A stretch of 64,000 bases of DNA, taken from positions 67,860,830-67,924,829 of the forward strand of contig JAZBQD010000015.1 of assembly GCA_036583965.1 (NCBI GenBank). The letters run 5' to 3'. This document shows, in pieces, positions 23,901 to 35,446 of this stretch. The notes under the pieces are model-generated. The model was not told the DNA's origin, searched no databases, and saw only the letters and a program-made list of their open reading frames with translations. The DNA is from Prunella strophiata (lineage: Eukaryota; Chordata; Aves; Passeriformes; Prunellidae). Position 1 is the first letter of the stretch, and each line of letters begins with the position of its first letter. The translations under genes were made by a program, and so were the position numbers.

Positions 23901-26456
23901 TTAAACTTTTACCCATATTCAAAACAAGAATTTACTTTTAACATATCTGTACAATTCTCCCACTAATATTTATATATAGATAGTCTTCAAAACCCCTGGT
24001 ACCTATATAACTGAACAGCAGGTAAAGTTTATGAATGAAATTGTTGAAGGAAAAAGCCATAAACCACTGTATGCATGATCCCAGTGTACCCCTCCAAGCT
24101 GAATTTTCAGCACTTGCACAAGCTGTCAATAGGTCTCTGTAAACCCACTGCTTTAAATCCAAAGACAATGAATCTTCCATATTAGAGGTATGAAGTCCAA
24201 GTTTTCAAACTTTTTTCTTTTGTTAAATATGGTTGTTGCATGGAGTCATAAAATTTTCTAGTGCTATTTCTCCTGTTAATTAGTAAACACATTTTGTGAG
24301 TTTTCCTGAAGAATATAAACTGACATGCAGGTGATCCTGATGACAGTATTTAGTCATAAGTGCACATCACCAATTTTTTTTTTCTTTTTTTTTTTTAGTT
24401 ATATTATAACATTGTTTTGTTTCAGAGAGCTTGTCATACCTATAAGAAAATATCTCTGAATGAAAAAATAACTTTGCCATCAGTAAGATGTGACCTATGG
24501 TCCAGTTGACTTTATATGAAACAGCTAACCTTGAACTTCATAGCAAAAAAAAAATGTATTATATATAGAAATTTTGTAACAAAACAAGATTACTCAGTCA
24601 TTCTTTTTGGAAGCTTTTAAAGCAAACTGTTATTGATTTAGAAAGCCAGATGAAAGTGAAATTATCTTTTCCTCTTATGTTTCCTTGTTTAGGATCAAAT
24701 ACTGACATTAAATGATTAATCAAATTTTGTGAGCTGGTAATTAAATGCAGCTGCCTATAACTTAAGAACTTCATGACAGCAAAATAAAACCAACTTACCT
24801 TTCCAACGGAAGTAAAATAATTATTAACAAAACCAGGGAAAATGCATGAAAATTCATTTTCTTTGCTACACACCATGCTCTCCAAGGTCAGGGCTATAGC
24901 TAAGAGATTTTCCAGGTCAAGGTCACTCACTGGTTTTTTGGAGCTTCTCTAGACCAGTATCCAAGCAGGGTGTGAAGACTCACCCATGTTTACAATAGAT
25001 CATGCAAAGAATTTACCTAACTAGTGTTATCTCCAGCTTCCCTTAATTCCTTGGCCCTACCACTAACCATAGCCTACAGAGTTAAGCCCATCATGAGGAT
25101 CATCTTTCTGGACTCCCTTGGGAGCACATTCCACCCTGTTATCCATATTTGCCACTAAAACCATCAATGAGGTACCTAACTTTGATATCCTCCACTACAT
25201 CCTGAATTACACTGATTTTTATCAGCGCTCCTAGCATTCCCCAATCTGAGTGTCACCCCACTGGCCAATGGTTCTTTGGGGCAGAATAGCAGATATAAGC
25301 ATCCCTTAGAGATGAAGATTCAGGTGACAACGGCTGAAACACTGGAATTTTCAAGTACTGCAAGGATACTTTTAGCCCCATCCATTCCTCTTGTCTCTCC
25401 TTACAAAGATAAATATTTCAGAAGGCATTTGTACATCTTGAACCATAAGAGAAATGCAGGTAAAATATGGTACATACATTGAATAGAATTCCATGTTTGT
25501 TTCAAAACACACAGGGAACCAAAAGTAGAGAACAATAAAAATGCTCAGAAAATAAAACATTTACAATTTGTAGAAGTGTTTTGTAATGAGACCTAGCTGA
25601 AAATATTAATTTTATTATAAAATGTGCTACTGTGCCCGGCTTAATTTTTACATATATAAATGGTCCACAAAACACTGTCATTGGGTATGCATGTTCTTTT
25701 GATTAGTCATGTCTCTGCAAGGAAAAGCAAGAGAACATTAATTTCCAGACCAAAACATCAATATGGATGTTTTTAACAAGTACTTGTGACAAAATTATCA
25801 TTTTAATCTTTCATAAAGGTTTACAGAAGGGTCTATTATTTAATTGGAGTTGGAATAAAAACTTCTATTTCATGCTTATTTTCTGATAATCTTTACACTA
25901 TGTGCAGATTTCAAAAAATCTAGTTCTTTGTGTCTCAGGGCTGATACCTGCTTTAGAGAATTTTCCTTTGAAATGCTTTTGAATATAAAACCTCTACTAG
26001 GAATGTTCCACCACTATTATCATCTTTCACTGAGTGCTTTTGTCTTTTTTTTTAAAGGGTTATTGAAAGGAAAAGACTTGTTTATATATATTTATTTCTC
26101 TTGCAGAAAAGAATGCCTACAAGTACATTAGTGTCAATAGTACTAATTAACACAACATTAATTTCTCCTACATTTGCATCCACGTTTTAAATTAATTTCA
26201 ATACATTTGACTTTACATGTAACTTCCAAAGGATCTCACCAATTTAAAAGTCTAGTAAGATTTTGCTGTTAAATTCAGAGGTCTCTTTCTTGGCAAAAAT
26301 AATAAAATGCATCTGATTTATTTACTTCAGATTTCAAATTCTCTCCCTTTTTGTCCCCTTTTCCTCAATCTCTGACTGTTTCTTGTTTTAGTTGCTCCTG
26401 TGGCTTGTGGCTACATGTCAGATATAGGAAATGACTTTGAGTCTTTTAATATACTA
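17994..26456. other. Large stretch without recognised gene or mobile element
   Basis: The longest open frame is 144 codons (22523-22957, +) and is not recognisable. Paired open frames on opposite strands at 20019-20355 are also uninformative. Short simple repeats are a poly-A at about 20417-20433, (TG)7 at 21590-21604 and T-rich DNA at about 24375-24398. A perfect 10-bp stem with an 8-base loop lies at 21169-21196. This interval is unusually clear of identifiable mobile elements compared with 1-11 kb. Confidence 0.6.
21169..21196. repeat. Short inverted repeat (10-bp stem)
   Basis: TTTATCAAAA and TTTTGATAAA flank an 8-base loop. In AT-rich DNA this may be chance. Confidence 0.6.
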
Positions 26457-26920
26457 TGCTGGTTTTAAAAATCAGCAGGGAAATTAAGACTCAAGCCTCC
26501 CCCTCTTGACAGTGGAGGAAAAAAACAGTGAGAGAGATTATAGATTAGAATCACAGTTTACTGAAGAAATTTCAATAAACACAACAATATTAATAATAAA
26601 AAAGTTTGCAGAAGGAATGGTTTGATTTCTGCTGAGTTCAGTTACTACCAGTCCTCTGTGCTGGGGGGTGTGTAGAGGGTCCTGGAGGAACAGGAGCAGG
26701 GTCTGGTGGGGAGGAGGGGACAGGATCCTCTAGTCCCTCTGCTGGAGCAAGTGAGGCAAAAAGAAATGGTGCACTTCTGGTTGGGCACCCCAGCTTTTCC
26801 TGATGAAAAATCATGCCCCTAGCAGTGATGTAGATGATATTGAATAGCCAGCACGAAAAAAGTCCACCCCTTCTCTTTTTAACTGTCACAGACACCATGC
26901 ATGGCAATGCGCAGAATATT
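26457..26920 (-). mobile_element. Probable avian repeat, LTR-like, minus strand
   Basis: The block begins TGCTGGTTTTAAAA and carries AAGCCTCCCCCTCTTGACAG followed by GGAGGAAAAAAACAG, AGTTTACTGAAGAAATTTC and CAATAAACACAAC, then a GC-rich portion. I recall this order from a dispersed repeat in passerine genomes, read in antisense. An 89-codon minus-strand frame (26638-26907) ends in a proline-rich segment (PVPSSPPDPAPVPPGPS), which may be remnant coding sequence or a compositional effect. The start fits a TG terminus; the far end is not defined and could reach about 27350. GC content is clearly higher than in the surroundings. Confidence 0.4.
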
Positions 26921-29048
26921 ACATGTTAGGGTTTTGAGATGAAAAAATGAGTGCAGCACTCCCCTGGGGGCATCTAAGTGTCCTAGGGGAGCGTTTGGAC
27001 AATTTAGGAAGTGAGTTTGGACTGGGGATATGCATTTAGGGCTCCCTGCTACTTGGCACCTACTGCAAAGTGCATTTCTAATGCAGTATGAAATCCCAGC
27101 ACTGGGAAAATACTGTGCTGAACAACTGCTGTGGAGTAATGATACAGACACAAAACAGAGCCACTGGGCTAGTTCTGTCAAAAGCTGAGGGGTTCAATAC
27201 AGAATATTGCATCTTTAAAACATTGAGCTGTGAGTCCAGCCTCTGGGTCTGTGATGTGATTCTCTGCATAGCAGAGAGGAATATTTGCAGGTGTCAAACA
27301 GGATCAAGGAACTAAATGGGGAGTCAGTTAAATGCCTAGGGGAAAAACTGGCTTGAGAAATATGCAAAATGTGTCCAAAAGTATAAGAACATTACCTTAG
27401 GTTGCAAAAAAGACACTTATTTAAGATGAGATTTCATGATTCTGAGCTCTTAGGTCTCAGTGTATGTCCCCTCTGTACACTCCAGACAGATAGGAAATTA
27501 GATAATTTCCTAAGCAGCTTCATAGTTAACACAAAGTTAACAGTAAACATCAGTCAGTAATAAATCTGAGGTCAATTCTTCTTCTTCATTAGGGTATTTG
27601 AACCTATTACATTTTAATATTTTTTTTAAATTATATAAGTGATAACATCTTAATTCAGGAACATGGCGCAGGACTAAGAGACCTCTCTGGGGTTGTCTAT
27701 AGACAGGCAGGGAGAATACTTCTCAGGAAGGTAAAAGAAGAACTAAAGTAGAAAGAAGTGAATTGCATTCCCTCCTGCTAATGAGTTCTCAAACCACAGT
27801 GTTGGATGAAACAGCACTATCATTTATCACAGGAAAAGCCAGGCTCAAGAGAGTCAGCAGTGAGGAGACACACAGGTTTGGAACCTTGGTAATCTTACTG
27901 AGTGAATCTTAGTCGTGTTTGAGGAAGAATTAATCATTGAGGTGAAAAAAACCTACTGTTTCTGGGCATTAAGGGGAAAATACCTTTAGGTAAGGGGAAA
28001 AGATTCCTCACATTTAACTTAAAGCAAGAGGATACTTATCTGCACAGAGAAATAGGAAATAAATGCATCCATCAGGTCTCTTCTGTGACAGTAGCAGGGA
28101 AATGCAGCTGTATTCAAGGATTGCATAAGAAACTTTCAGGTATCCCCATCTCTTTGCTAGAAACTAGGTCCAGTATAAAAACAGGCTTTGTTTGTACCAC
28201 CTGGAACAGGTACCAATGGAAAAGAGGATTCTTCCAAGTGAAAGAAAGATTTGCTTACCAAGGCATGACCAGTGCATGACAGGATGCACAGGGGAAAGGG
28301 ATCAGCAAAAACTTTGGTGCCTCTAGATTTTAGATATATCAATGGATAAACAACTGACAAATAAAATATTTCTGGGGAACTTGTACATAAAAAATTGTAG
28401 AAATTAGAGCTGTAGATATGGGGAAAAAAGTATTGTGTCATTGATCATGGATTCTGATACATTTGAATTTTAATGTAATATGCACGGAAGAGTCAGGCTC
28501 CCACAACACAGGTTTTCAAGTTGTTCTGCATGTACAGGGTGGTCTTTCTCCTGGAATACAGGACATTTGGTAGGTACCTAAAGCAGACTAAAATATCAAG
28601 TATCTCTTCTACAAGGAAAAAAATCTGACAGACAAACCCAAATAGATGCAGCTCTATTGCAGAGCTGTATAATTAATAATCACATCAGTTATGGATTTAA
28701 AAGATTTAATTGTTTTTCCAGAGCAAACTCATTGCAGCTGAAAGATCTGACTGAAAGAAACTGTAGAATAGAAATTTCTGTGACTCATGCTTCACATAAT
28801 ATCCATCTCCAACCAAGATGGGTGAGTCATAAGACAACTCAGGAAGAATTAATTATGACTCAAACCTCAGATTAAAGCAAAATTGTTCCTTAAAAATCAG
28901 ACCACAAAAATATTTCTAACTTAGCATATCTGCTCCCCATGGCTACAGAAGTACCTATCTGATTATTTCTCCAGTACCCCAAAGTTGGGGTTTTAATCCT
29001 GGTGAGATGTGAGAAAAAGATTTTTAGTTCACTTCGTAGTTCTTTATT
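26921..29048. other. Stretch without recognised gene, GC-richer at its left end
   Basis: 26921-27350 is GC-richer and has 60-100-codon open frames in several phases on both strands, none recognisable. It may be internal sequence of the neighbouring repeat. The rest is ordinary AT-rich DNA up to the microsatellite. Confidence 0.45.
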
Positions 29049-29049
29049 T

Positions 29050-29270
29050 CCTTTCTTTCTCTTCTTTCTTTCTTTCTTCTTTCTTTCTTTCTTCTTTCTT
29101 TCTTTCTTCTTTCTTTCTTTCTTCTTTCTTTCTTTCTTTCTTTCTTCTTTCTTTCTTTCTTCTTTCTTTCTTTCTTTCTTCTTTCTTTCTTTCTTCTTTC
29201 TTTCTTTCTTCTTTCTTTCTTTCTTTCTTTCTTTCTTCTTTCTTTCTTTCTTCTTTCTTTCTTTCTTTCT

Positions 29271-29307
<37 letters not shown>

Positions 29308-29419
29308 TTTCTTTCTTTCTTCTTTCTTTCTTTCTTCTTTCTTTCTTTCTTTCTTTCTTTCTTCTTTCTTTCTTTCTTCTTTCTTTCTTTCTTTCTTTCT
29401 TCTTTCTTTCTTTCTTTCT

Positions 29420-29452
<33 letters not shown>

Positions 29453-29606
29453 TTTCTTTCTTTCTTCTTTCTTTCTTTCTTTCTTTCTTCTTTCTTTCTT
29501 TCTTTCTTTCTTCTTTCTTTCTTTCTTTCTTTCTTCTTTCTTTCTTTCTTTCTTTCTTCTTTCTTTCTTTCTTCTTTCTTTCTTTCTTTCTTCTTTCTTT
29601 CTTTCT

Positions 29607-29674
<68 letters not shown>

Positions 29675-29961
29675 TTTCTTTCTTTCTTCTTTCTTTCTTT
29701 CTTTCTTTCTTTCTTCTTTCTTTCTTTCTTTCTTTCTTCTTTCTTTCTTTCTTTCTTTCTTCTTTCTTTCTTTCTTCTTTCTTTCTTTCTTTCTTTCTTC
29801 TTTCTTTCTTTCTTCTTTCTTTCTTTCTTTCTTTCTTTCTTCTTTCTTTCTTTCTTCTTTCTTTCTTTCTTTCTTCTTTCTTTCTTTCTTCTTTCTTTCT
29901 TTCTTCTTTCTTTCTTTCTTCTTTCTTTCTTTCTTCTTTCTTTCTTTCTTTCTTTCTTTCT

Positions 29962-30002
<41 letters not shown>

Positions 30003-30062
30003 TTTCTTTCTTTCTTCTTTCTTTCTTTCTTCTTTCTTTCTTTCTTTCTTTCTTCTTTCTTC
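29050..30062. repeat. 1-kb TTTC/TTC polypyrimidine microsatellite
   Basis: The + strand is an almost pure run of TTTC units punctuated by single TTC units. The distance between TTC interruptions is 3+4k bases: 15 (three TTTC) is commonest, with 19, 23 and longer ones. The minus strand is all purine (GAAA/GAA). The long open frames over this block, rich in Phe/Leu/Ser on + and Lys/Glu/Arg on -, result only from the repeat having no stop codons and are not genes. Such mirror-symmetric homopurine-homopyrimidine DNA can form triplexes (known property). The array is likely length-polymorphic, and its assembled length may be unreliable. Confidence 0.98.
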
Positions 30063-33000
30063 CTGTAATTCTTCAGAGGCTTGACAATCTTCACTTTTCC
30101 TGCTGAAGATGTGGTTTGGGCACACTTTAATGACATCTTCAGGCATAAACAGTCCCATGTAGTCTGAACACTGGGAACTGACTCACCACTTGGAGAGAGA
30201 GTGTTTTCATCTACATTCTCTGATTTCTTCTACTAGAAAGAAACTTCTACTAGAGAAGAAGTAGGAAGTGAGTCATTAAAACAGGATCAAAGTGCAGTCC
30301 TGTTGAAGTCACATCTCTTTTCACTATTACTGAGTTCCATATCATGAGAATATGCCTTTCCACTGCCTCTAAATCAGGAAGATGCTACTTTCAATTTAAT
30401 AGTGTAAGCCAAACAATACTGAGGTCAGTGGAGGTTTCTTCAAACACTTCAGCAGGCTTTGGGTGCAGTGATAATATACATTACTGAGCTCAAGGGTAAA
30501 AAACTCTTCAGATCATAGACCAATTAAAAGAGCTTTAAATACTTCTTTTCTATCATGTTGATGGTCCCACATATGCTTTCAAAGAGTGAACAAGTGCATG
30601 TATAAATAGTGTGTGTTACGTCATATATTTCAAACTAATTGACTGTTAATTATTCAGAATTTTTGCCTAGTTACTATGATTGTTATTTAATATTTTTCTG
30701 CTTCTCACTTTGTTGGACTAATCACAAGACAACTTGTATTATGAAATATGAATATTACAACAGAAAAAAAAACCTCAAACTATCAGTCTGTTGGTTTTAG
30801 CTATATACGTCACGGTCACTGATGCATTAAAAATTAATAAACTTGTTAAGCTGATACCTAAGTTATTAGAAATACTAGAATGTACTTAAGTAATATTAGC
30901 TACAAGCCACAAGGTCTGTAAACAATAACTAATAAAATCAATCCTCTAAAATGTCCATTCTCGTCTGATTCAGTTTATGAAAAGGAAAATAAAAAGGCTA
31001 AAGTCATCAAATAAATTATTCATCAACAGCTATTTGCTAAGCTCTGTTAATTAAGCAGTAGGTTAATTACAAAACAGCATTGTATGTGAGGGGACAGCTA
31101 GGGAATCCTGCTTGTGAGTTAAGTGTCTTGGGATTGAATTGAAGAAGTGTTTTCTCATTCTCTCATCAACAGAGAGATGCTGTTAATTATTCCATGTCTT
31201 GAACACTGTAAGAATTCAAAATCCAATAAAATACCAAGGAAGTTAGATTTTTTCTTTTTCAATTAGCAGTAGACTGGGAATCCATGTAGTACCTAATCAC
31301 TACTCCTATTATCTGTTTTTAGTTTCCCCTAAGGAGTAATTTTTCTTCCCTAAATCAATTAAAAGTCAAACCATTGCACCCATAGGTAAATGTAGGTCAT
31401 TCTAAATAAATGGGAAAACTGCTAAAAATACTGGATCAATGTTCACTTTTGAAATGCTTATCAAATCTCAGTACACTGTGCACCTTTCAGACTGTCAAGG
31501 CCAGAGTTTTAGGCAAGATTCCCAAAGGGATGCAGACAATTATGAGTTCAAGAAGCTTAAAATATTTTGTAACCTCACTCACAGTTCTTATCTGCAGAAA
31601 GAAAAGTGAACAGATGAATATAATAGATGAAGGGTGTATACATCCTTCAGATAAGGGTTGGACCTCAAAAAAAAAAGATTGTTAAGAGGTTAATACTTGA
31701 TATTGTTAGCAGAGTTTTTTAACAAAAACCTAATTCTGGCCTCCACTATCACATAAGAAGATTTTTATGCTTTAACAGACATACACTGTGTGTACAATAT
31801 TTAGAGGATATGTTATTTCCATTATCTTCTTTCCAAATGAAACACATTTGTCCATTTTGACTCTTTAATCTTGTTAAACTGCTAAATAAGAAAAGTTATG
31901 ATTTTTTTTTCACTAATGTGGCTAAATCCAGTAAGCAGAATACAGGCATAACTTACTGAAAGTCTTTTCTGTAAACAATGATGACTTTATTTAGTTTTGA
32001 ATTCTTTCTATAGGAATTATAAGAATTGTGTGGAGTATTTAAAATATAAAAATACCAATAACAAATAAAATGCCTTTTTTTTCCCTCTGATTTATCTTCA
32101 CGTTGGTGGATTACATGGGAACTGGCTTTGTCCTCTGATCAGCTAGAGCATACACACTTTTATTTGCTGCTACTCCTAGCTACATATCCCCAAATTGCAT
32201 GAGAAATTATTTTATTAGCCTTCAGCCTCATGGTATTAACTTTGACCTGAAAAAGTTTTCCTGTTTCTGCTATTACAACCATTTCAGTTACCTGGTTAAT
32301 CTGTATAAATATCCTGATTTTTCATTCTATGAATGATACTTCACAAATCTTCTCAAATCATTATTAAAAATGTCATCAGTATTCTTATCTTTTTTGCATC
32401 TCTCTTAGAAGAAAATATTAAATCAGACTATTTTCAGGACTAAGACTGGAGAAATGCCATGACTAAACTACCTTCTGATTCCATACTTCACTACAAAGAC
32501 AGGCAAAATCAAATTTTTCTGAGTAATGCACTGGGGTTTTTGTTTTGCAAAAGGTTTATTCAACATCATTGATACACTTCTTACTAAGGTACTCTCCTCT
32601 ACACCAATTCTGAACTTGAATGCAGGGCTAAGATGACGCTGAATGTTACAGCAGGATTTTATCAACATCTACATACTTGGTGCACTCTTATTGTTATTTC
32701 CAGTTAATTACTGGACTTCCAGTCCACAATCTATAGTTAGAAATAGTCTTTTTTCACCTGGAGTTCCCATTCATTATTATGTGCTGAATGAAGAGCTCAG
32801 AAGCTCGTTTGGTTCAGCAACACATGCAAGCAGAAAGCTGAATTCCCTCCAGCACTGTTTGGTACAGTGCTACTCTTGAGTGCTCACTCAAAATAAAATG
32901 GAATGTTGTCAAAAATGTTTATGAGTGGTGCTGCCATGGATGAATGAATGCAATGACATTTGTAATGAGAATAGATGCTGATATTTACATGCATTTAAAA

Positions 33001-35380
33001 TAAATTTAATTGATCAGAAAAGATTATATATTGTAGTCATTAATCTTAATTTAAAGATAATTAAAGGATTCTAAAGTCCCAGGCAACAGCCACAAGACCT
33101 TTATTAATTAATCTCATGAGTAGTCCTCATGCATATTGAGTGATAACATTCTCTTTGACTTCATTTTGTCTCAGGCCAACAGTGGCTTAAACTTCACATT
33201 GCACTGCATGCTAAAACTACACAAAAGAAAACCCAAACCAACTGCTATGGGGTTTAGGATGGCTCTGCACACAGATTAGTTTTTTTCTTTATTGGTTGAA
33301 AACTATTATTCTGGCCTTCTTGAAAATGAAATGAAACCATTACTCATTTCACAGATGTCGGGGAGATTCAATAATTCTTGCTCAGGACGGATATTTGGAT
33401 TTGAATCATTCACCTCAACTCTTCTCTTAATTTCTCAGCTGCTTGGTCTGTTCAAGTATCACTTTGATTCTCTGCAAATATTTAGATGTTAGAGCTGCTC
33501 TAATGTGCCTCAAATAGGTAGTACATACTATTAGCTCCTTTCTCTACTTCCAAATGTTTAAAAAGTGTTTTCCTTTTGTAACCCTTCACATCTGTTTCTT
33601 GATGCAATAACATTTTATTTCAAGAAATGAGGGAATAGAAGACAAAGAGAAGCTGCATATTTCAGAGACTTACCTTTTAGAAAAGGCCACTGAAGACCTC
33701 TAACAGAAAAAGGGACATGATCTATATGATACATGCCCTTTTTTCATAAACTGTACTTTGCTTGGATGCAATGAAGTAGTGGGATCAGTATTATGTCTTC
33801 ATGAAAGTATAAAAAGTGTAAAGGAAACAGTGTAGAAAGATGCTCCTGGGTCAACAAGAGGATCATTTTTAATTTCCTTTAATATAGATTCTTTGGCTTC
33901 CTTTACTTATCTGAATTGAAGCCAATGGATTGGTAGTTCGGATCTAGAGCTCTTGGCCTTTACTGCTCAGGACTTCCATGGATGTGCTCTGATTCCAATC
34001 AAGTATGGCAGCATCTGCTCATACTTTTTTGATGTGCAGTTCAGGCATGTGTTAAACAAAAAGCTAAGGAAATCTTGTTTACCTCAATCCTTTTTCTGCT
34101 TTAAGCACCTTTTGTATCACCACTTAGAAATTCAAAGTGATTCTTTCTTCTGGAAAACTTCCTTGGCTGAAAACTGAGCTACTTGGTAGATACAAGTCCA
34201 TTAAGGTGATACTGACAGAAACTGTGCTGGGAAAAATCAAAAACAGGTTCTGACACATTTTCTCCACTAGTCCATAGACTACATCAGCTGTACATTCTAG
34301 AATTACTTAACTTCCAAAATCTTATTATAAAATAGATTGGTTTGTAAGATCATTCAAAAGTGGTGAGAAAACCAAGCAGTACTGCAGCTGCATGCCCTGG
34401 TCGAATCTGTCACTCACAACACAGTATTCAATGCAGTTTGGTTCAGATGCTTATTTTCTAGTGTTCATATGTTCTGTATAACCAGGCCTCATCTGAATCT
34501 TCACACACAAAGTCTTTTGCCATCTGTTTCTGATCTTCTGGCTTGGAAGTTTAGTTTTGTTGCTCCAACTCATTTTATCCTGTGTTCCACCTTATTGTGA
34601 AGGCAATGAAAGAGGACAAACTATTATGCAGTTATTAGATAGCAATCAAATTTTAATTGAAAAAAGAAAATTTTACTCAAGGTATATATTTGACCCAAAG
34701 CTTGGTGGGTCACAGATTTTTCTCAGAGTTTTCCAATCCTTTGAGCCTCACAATTTCTCTTTCTTGTGAGCTGTTAAAGTCATCTGCCATGTGTAGATGA
34801 ATTTTGCTTCTTATGCTCTTAAACGAGTTTGAAGAAACTTTCATTTATTATTCAAAATTAAACATCAAATACCAATACTGTCATTTTCTCACCTTTTTTA
34901 AAACCATGCAAAGAATTTAAAGAAAAATTATAATTTAAAAAAAAAAAATTGTACTGCAAATTCCTGGTTTACATTTTTAATCAGCTCTGTGATTTAGAAA
35001 TTACAATCTTGAAAATTTTGATACCAAAAAAATAAATGCATTTACACAATATTGAAAAAATGAGAAGATGCTAGCAGCGATTGAGATTGCTGATGTCAGT
35101 GAAGTTATATTGAAAAATTTTATGTTTACTGTTTGGTGGTGAGTATTGAGTTTAATTTATTGTCCTCATTATAGCCATTCCCCTCACTGATTTAATGGAA
35201 ATCAGGACTGAGAAAGCACAACTGTGAAATCCTTGCATTTTCAAAGCCTGTGATGAGAACAGGGCTGTTGTACAAGAGCAAGTTTTATGTTCTGTTTGCA
35301 GCTAATTTTTCCAAAAACTAGGCACATAGCTACATATCAGTATCCCAACTTCTTTCTAGATTGCTACTACATGAGTTTTT
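30063..35380. other. AT-rich stretch without recognised gene
   Basis: No open frame above about 90 codons and no recognised mobile element. A local partial duplication (CTTCTACTAGA twice, about 30228-30254) follows the microsatellite. Confidence 0.6.
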
Positions 35381-35390
35381 ATATACATAC

Positions 35391-35446
<56 letters not shown>
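35381..35446. repeat. AT dinucleotide microsatellite
   Basis: ATAC-type units lead into an uninterrupted (AT)n of about 47 bases (35397-35443). Overlapping minus-strand open frames of Ile/Tyr are artefacts. Confidence 0.95.

Noticed and set aside
28890..30158. Long open frames on both strands (up to 422 codons) rich in Lys/Glu/Arg or Phe/Leu/Ser
   Set aside because: They lie entirely on the TTTC/TTC microsatellite, occur in several phases on both strands, and have only period-driven composition.
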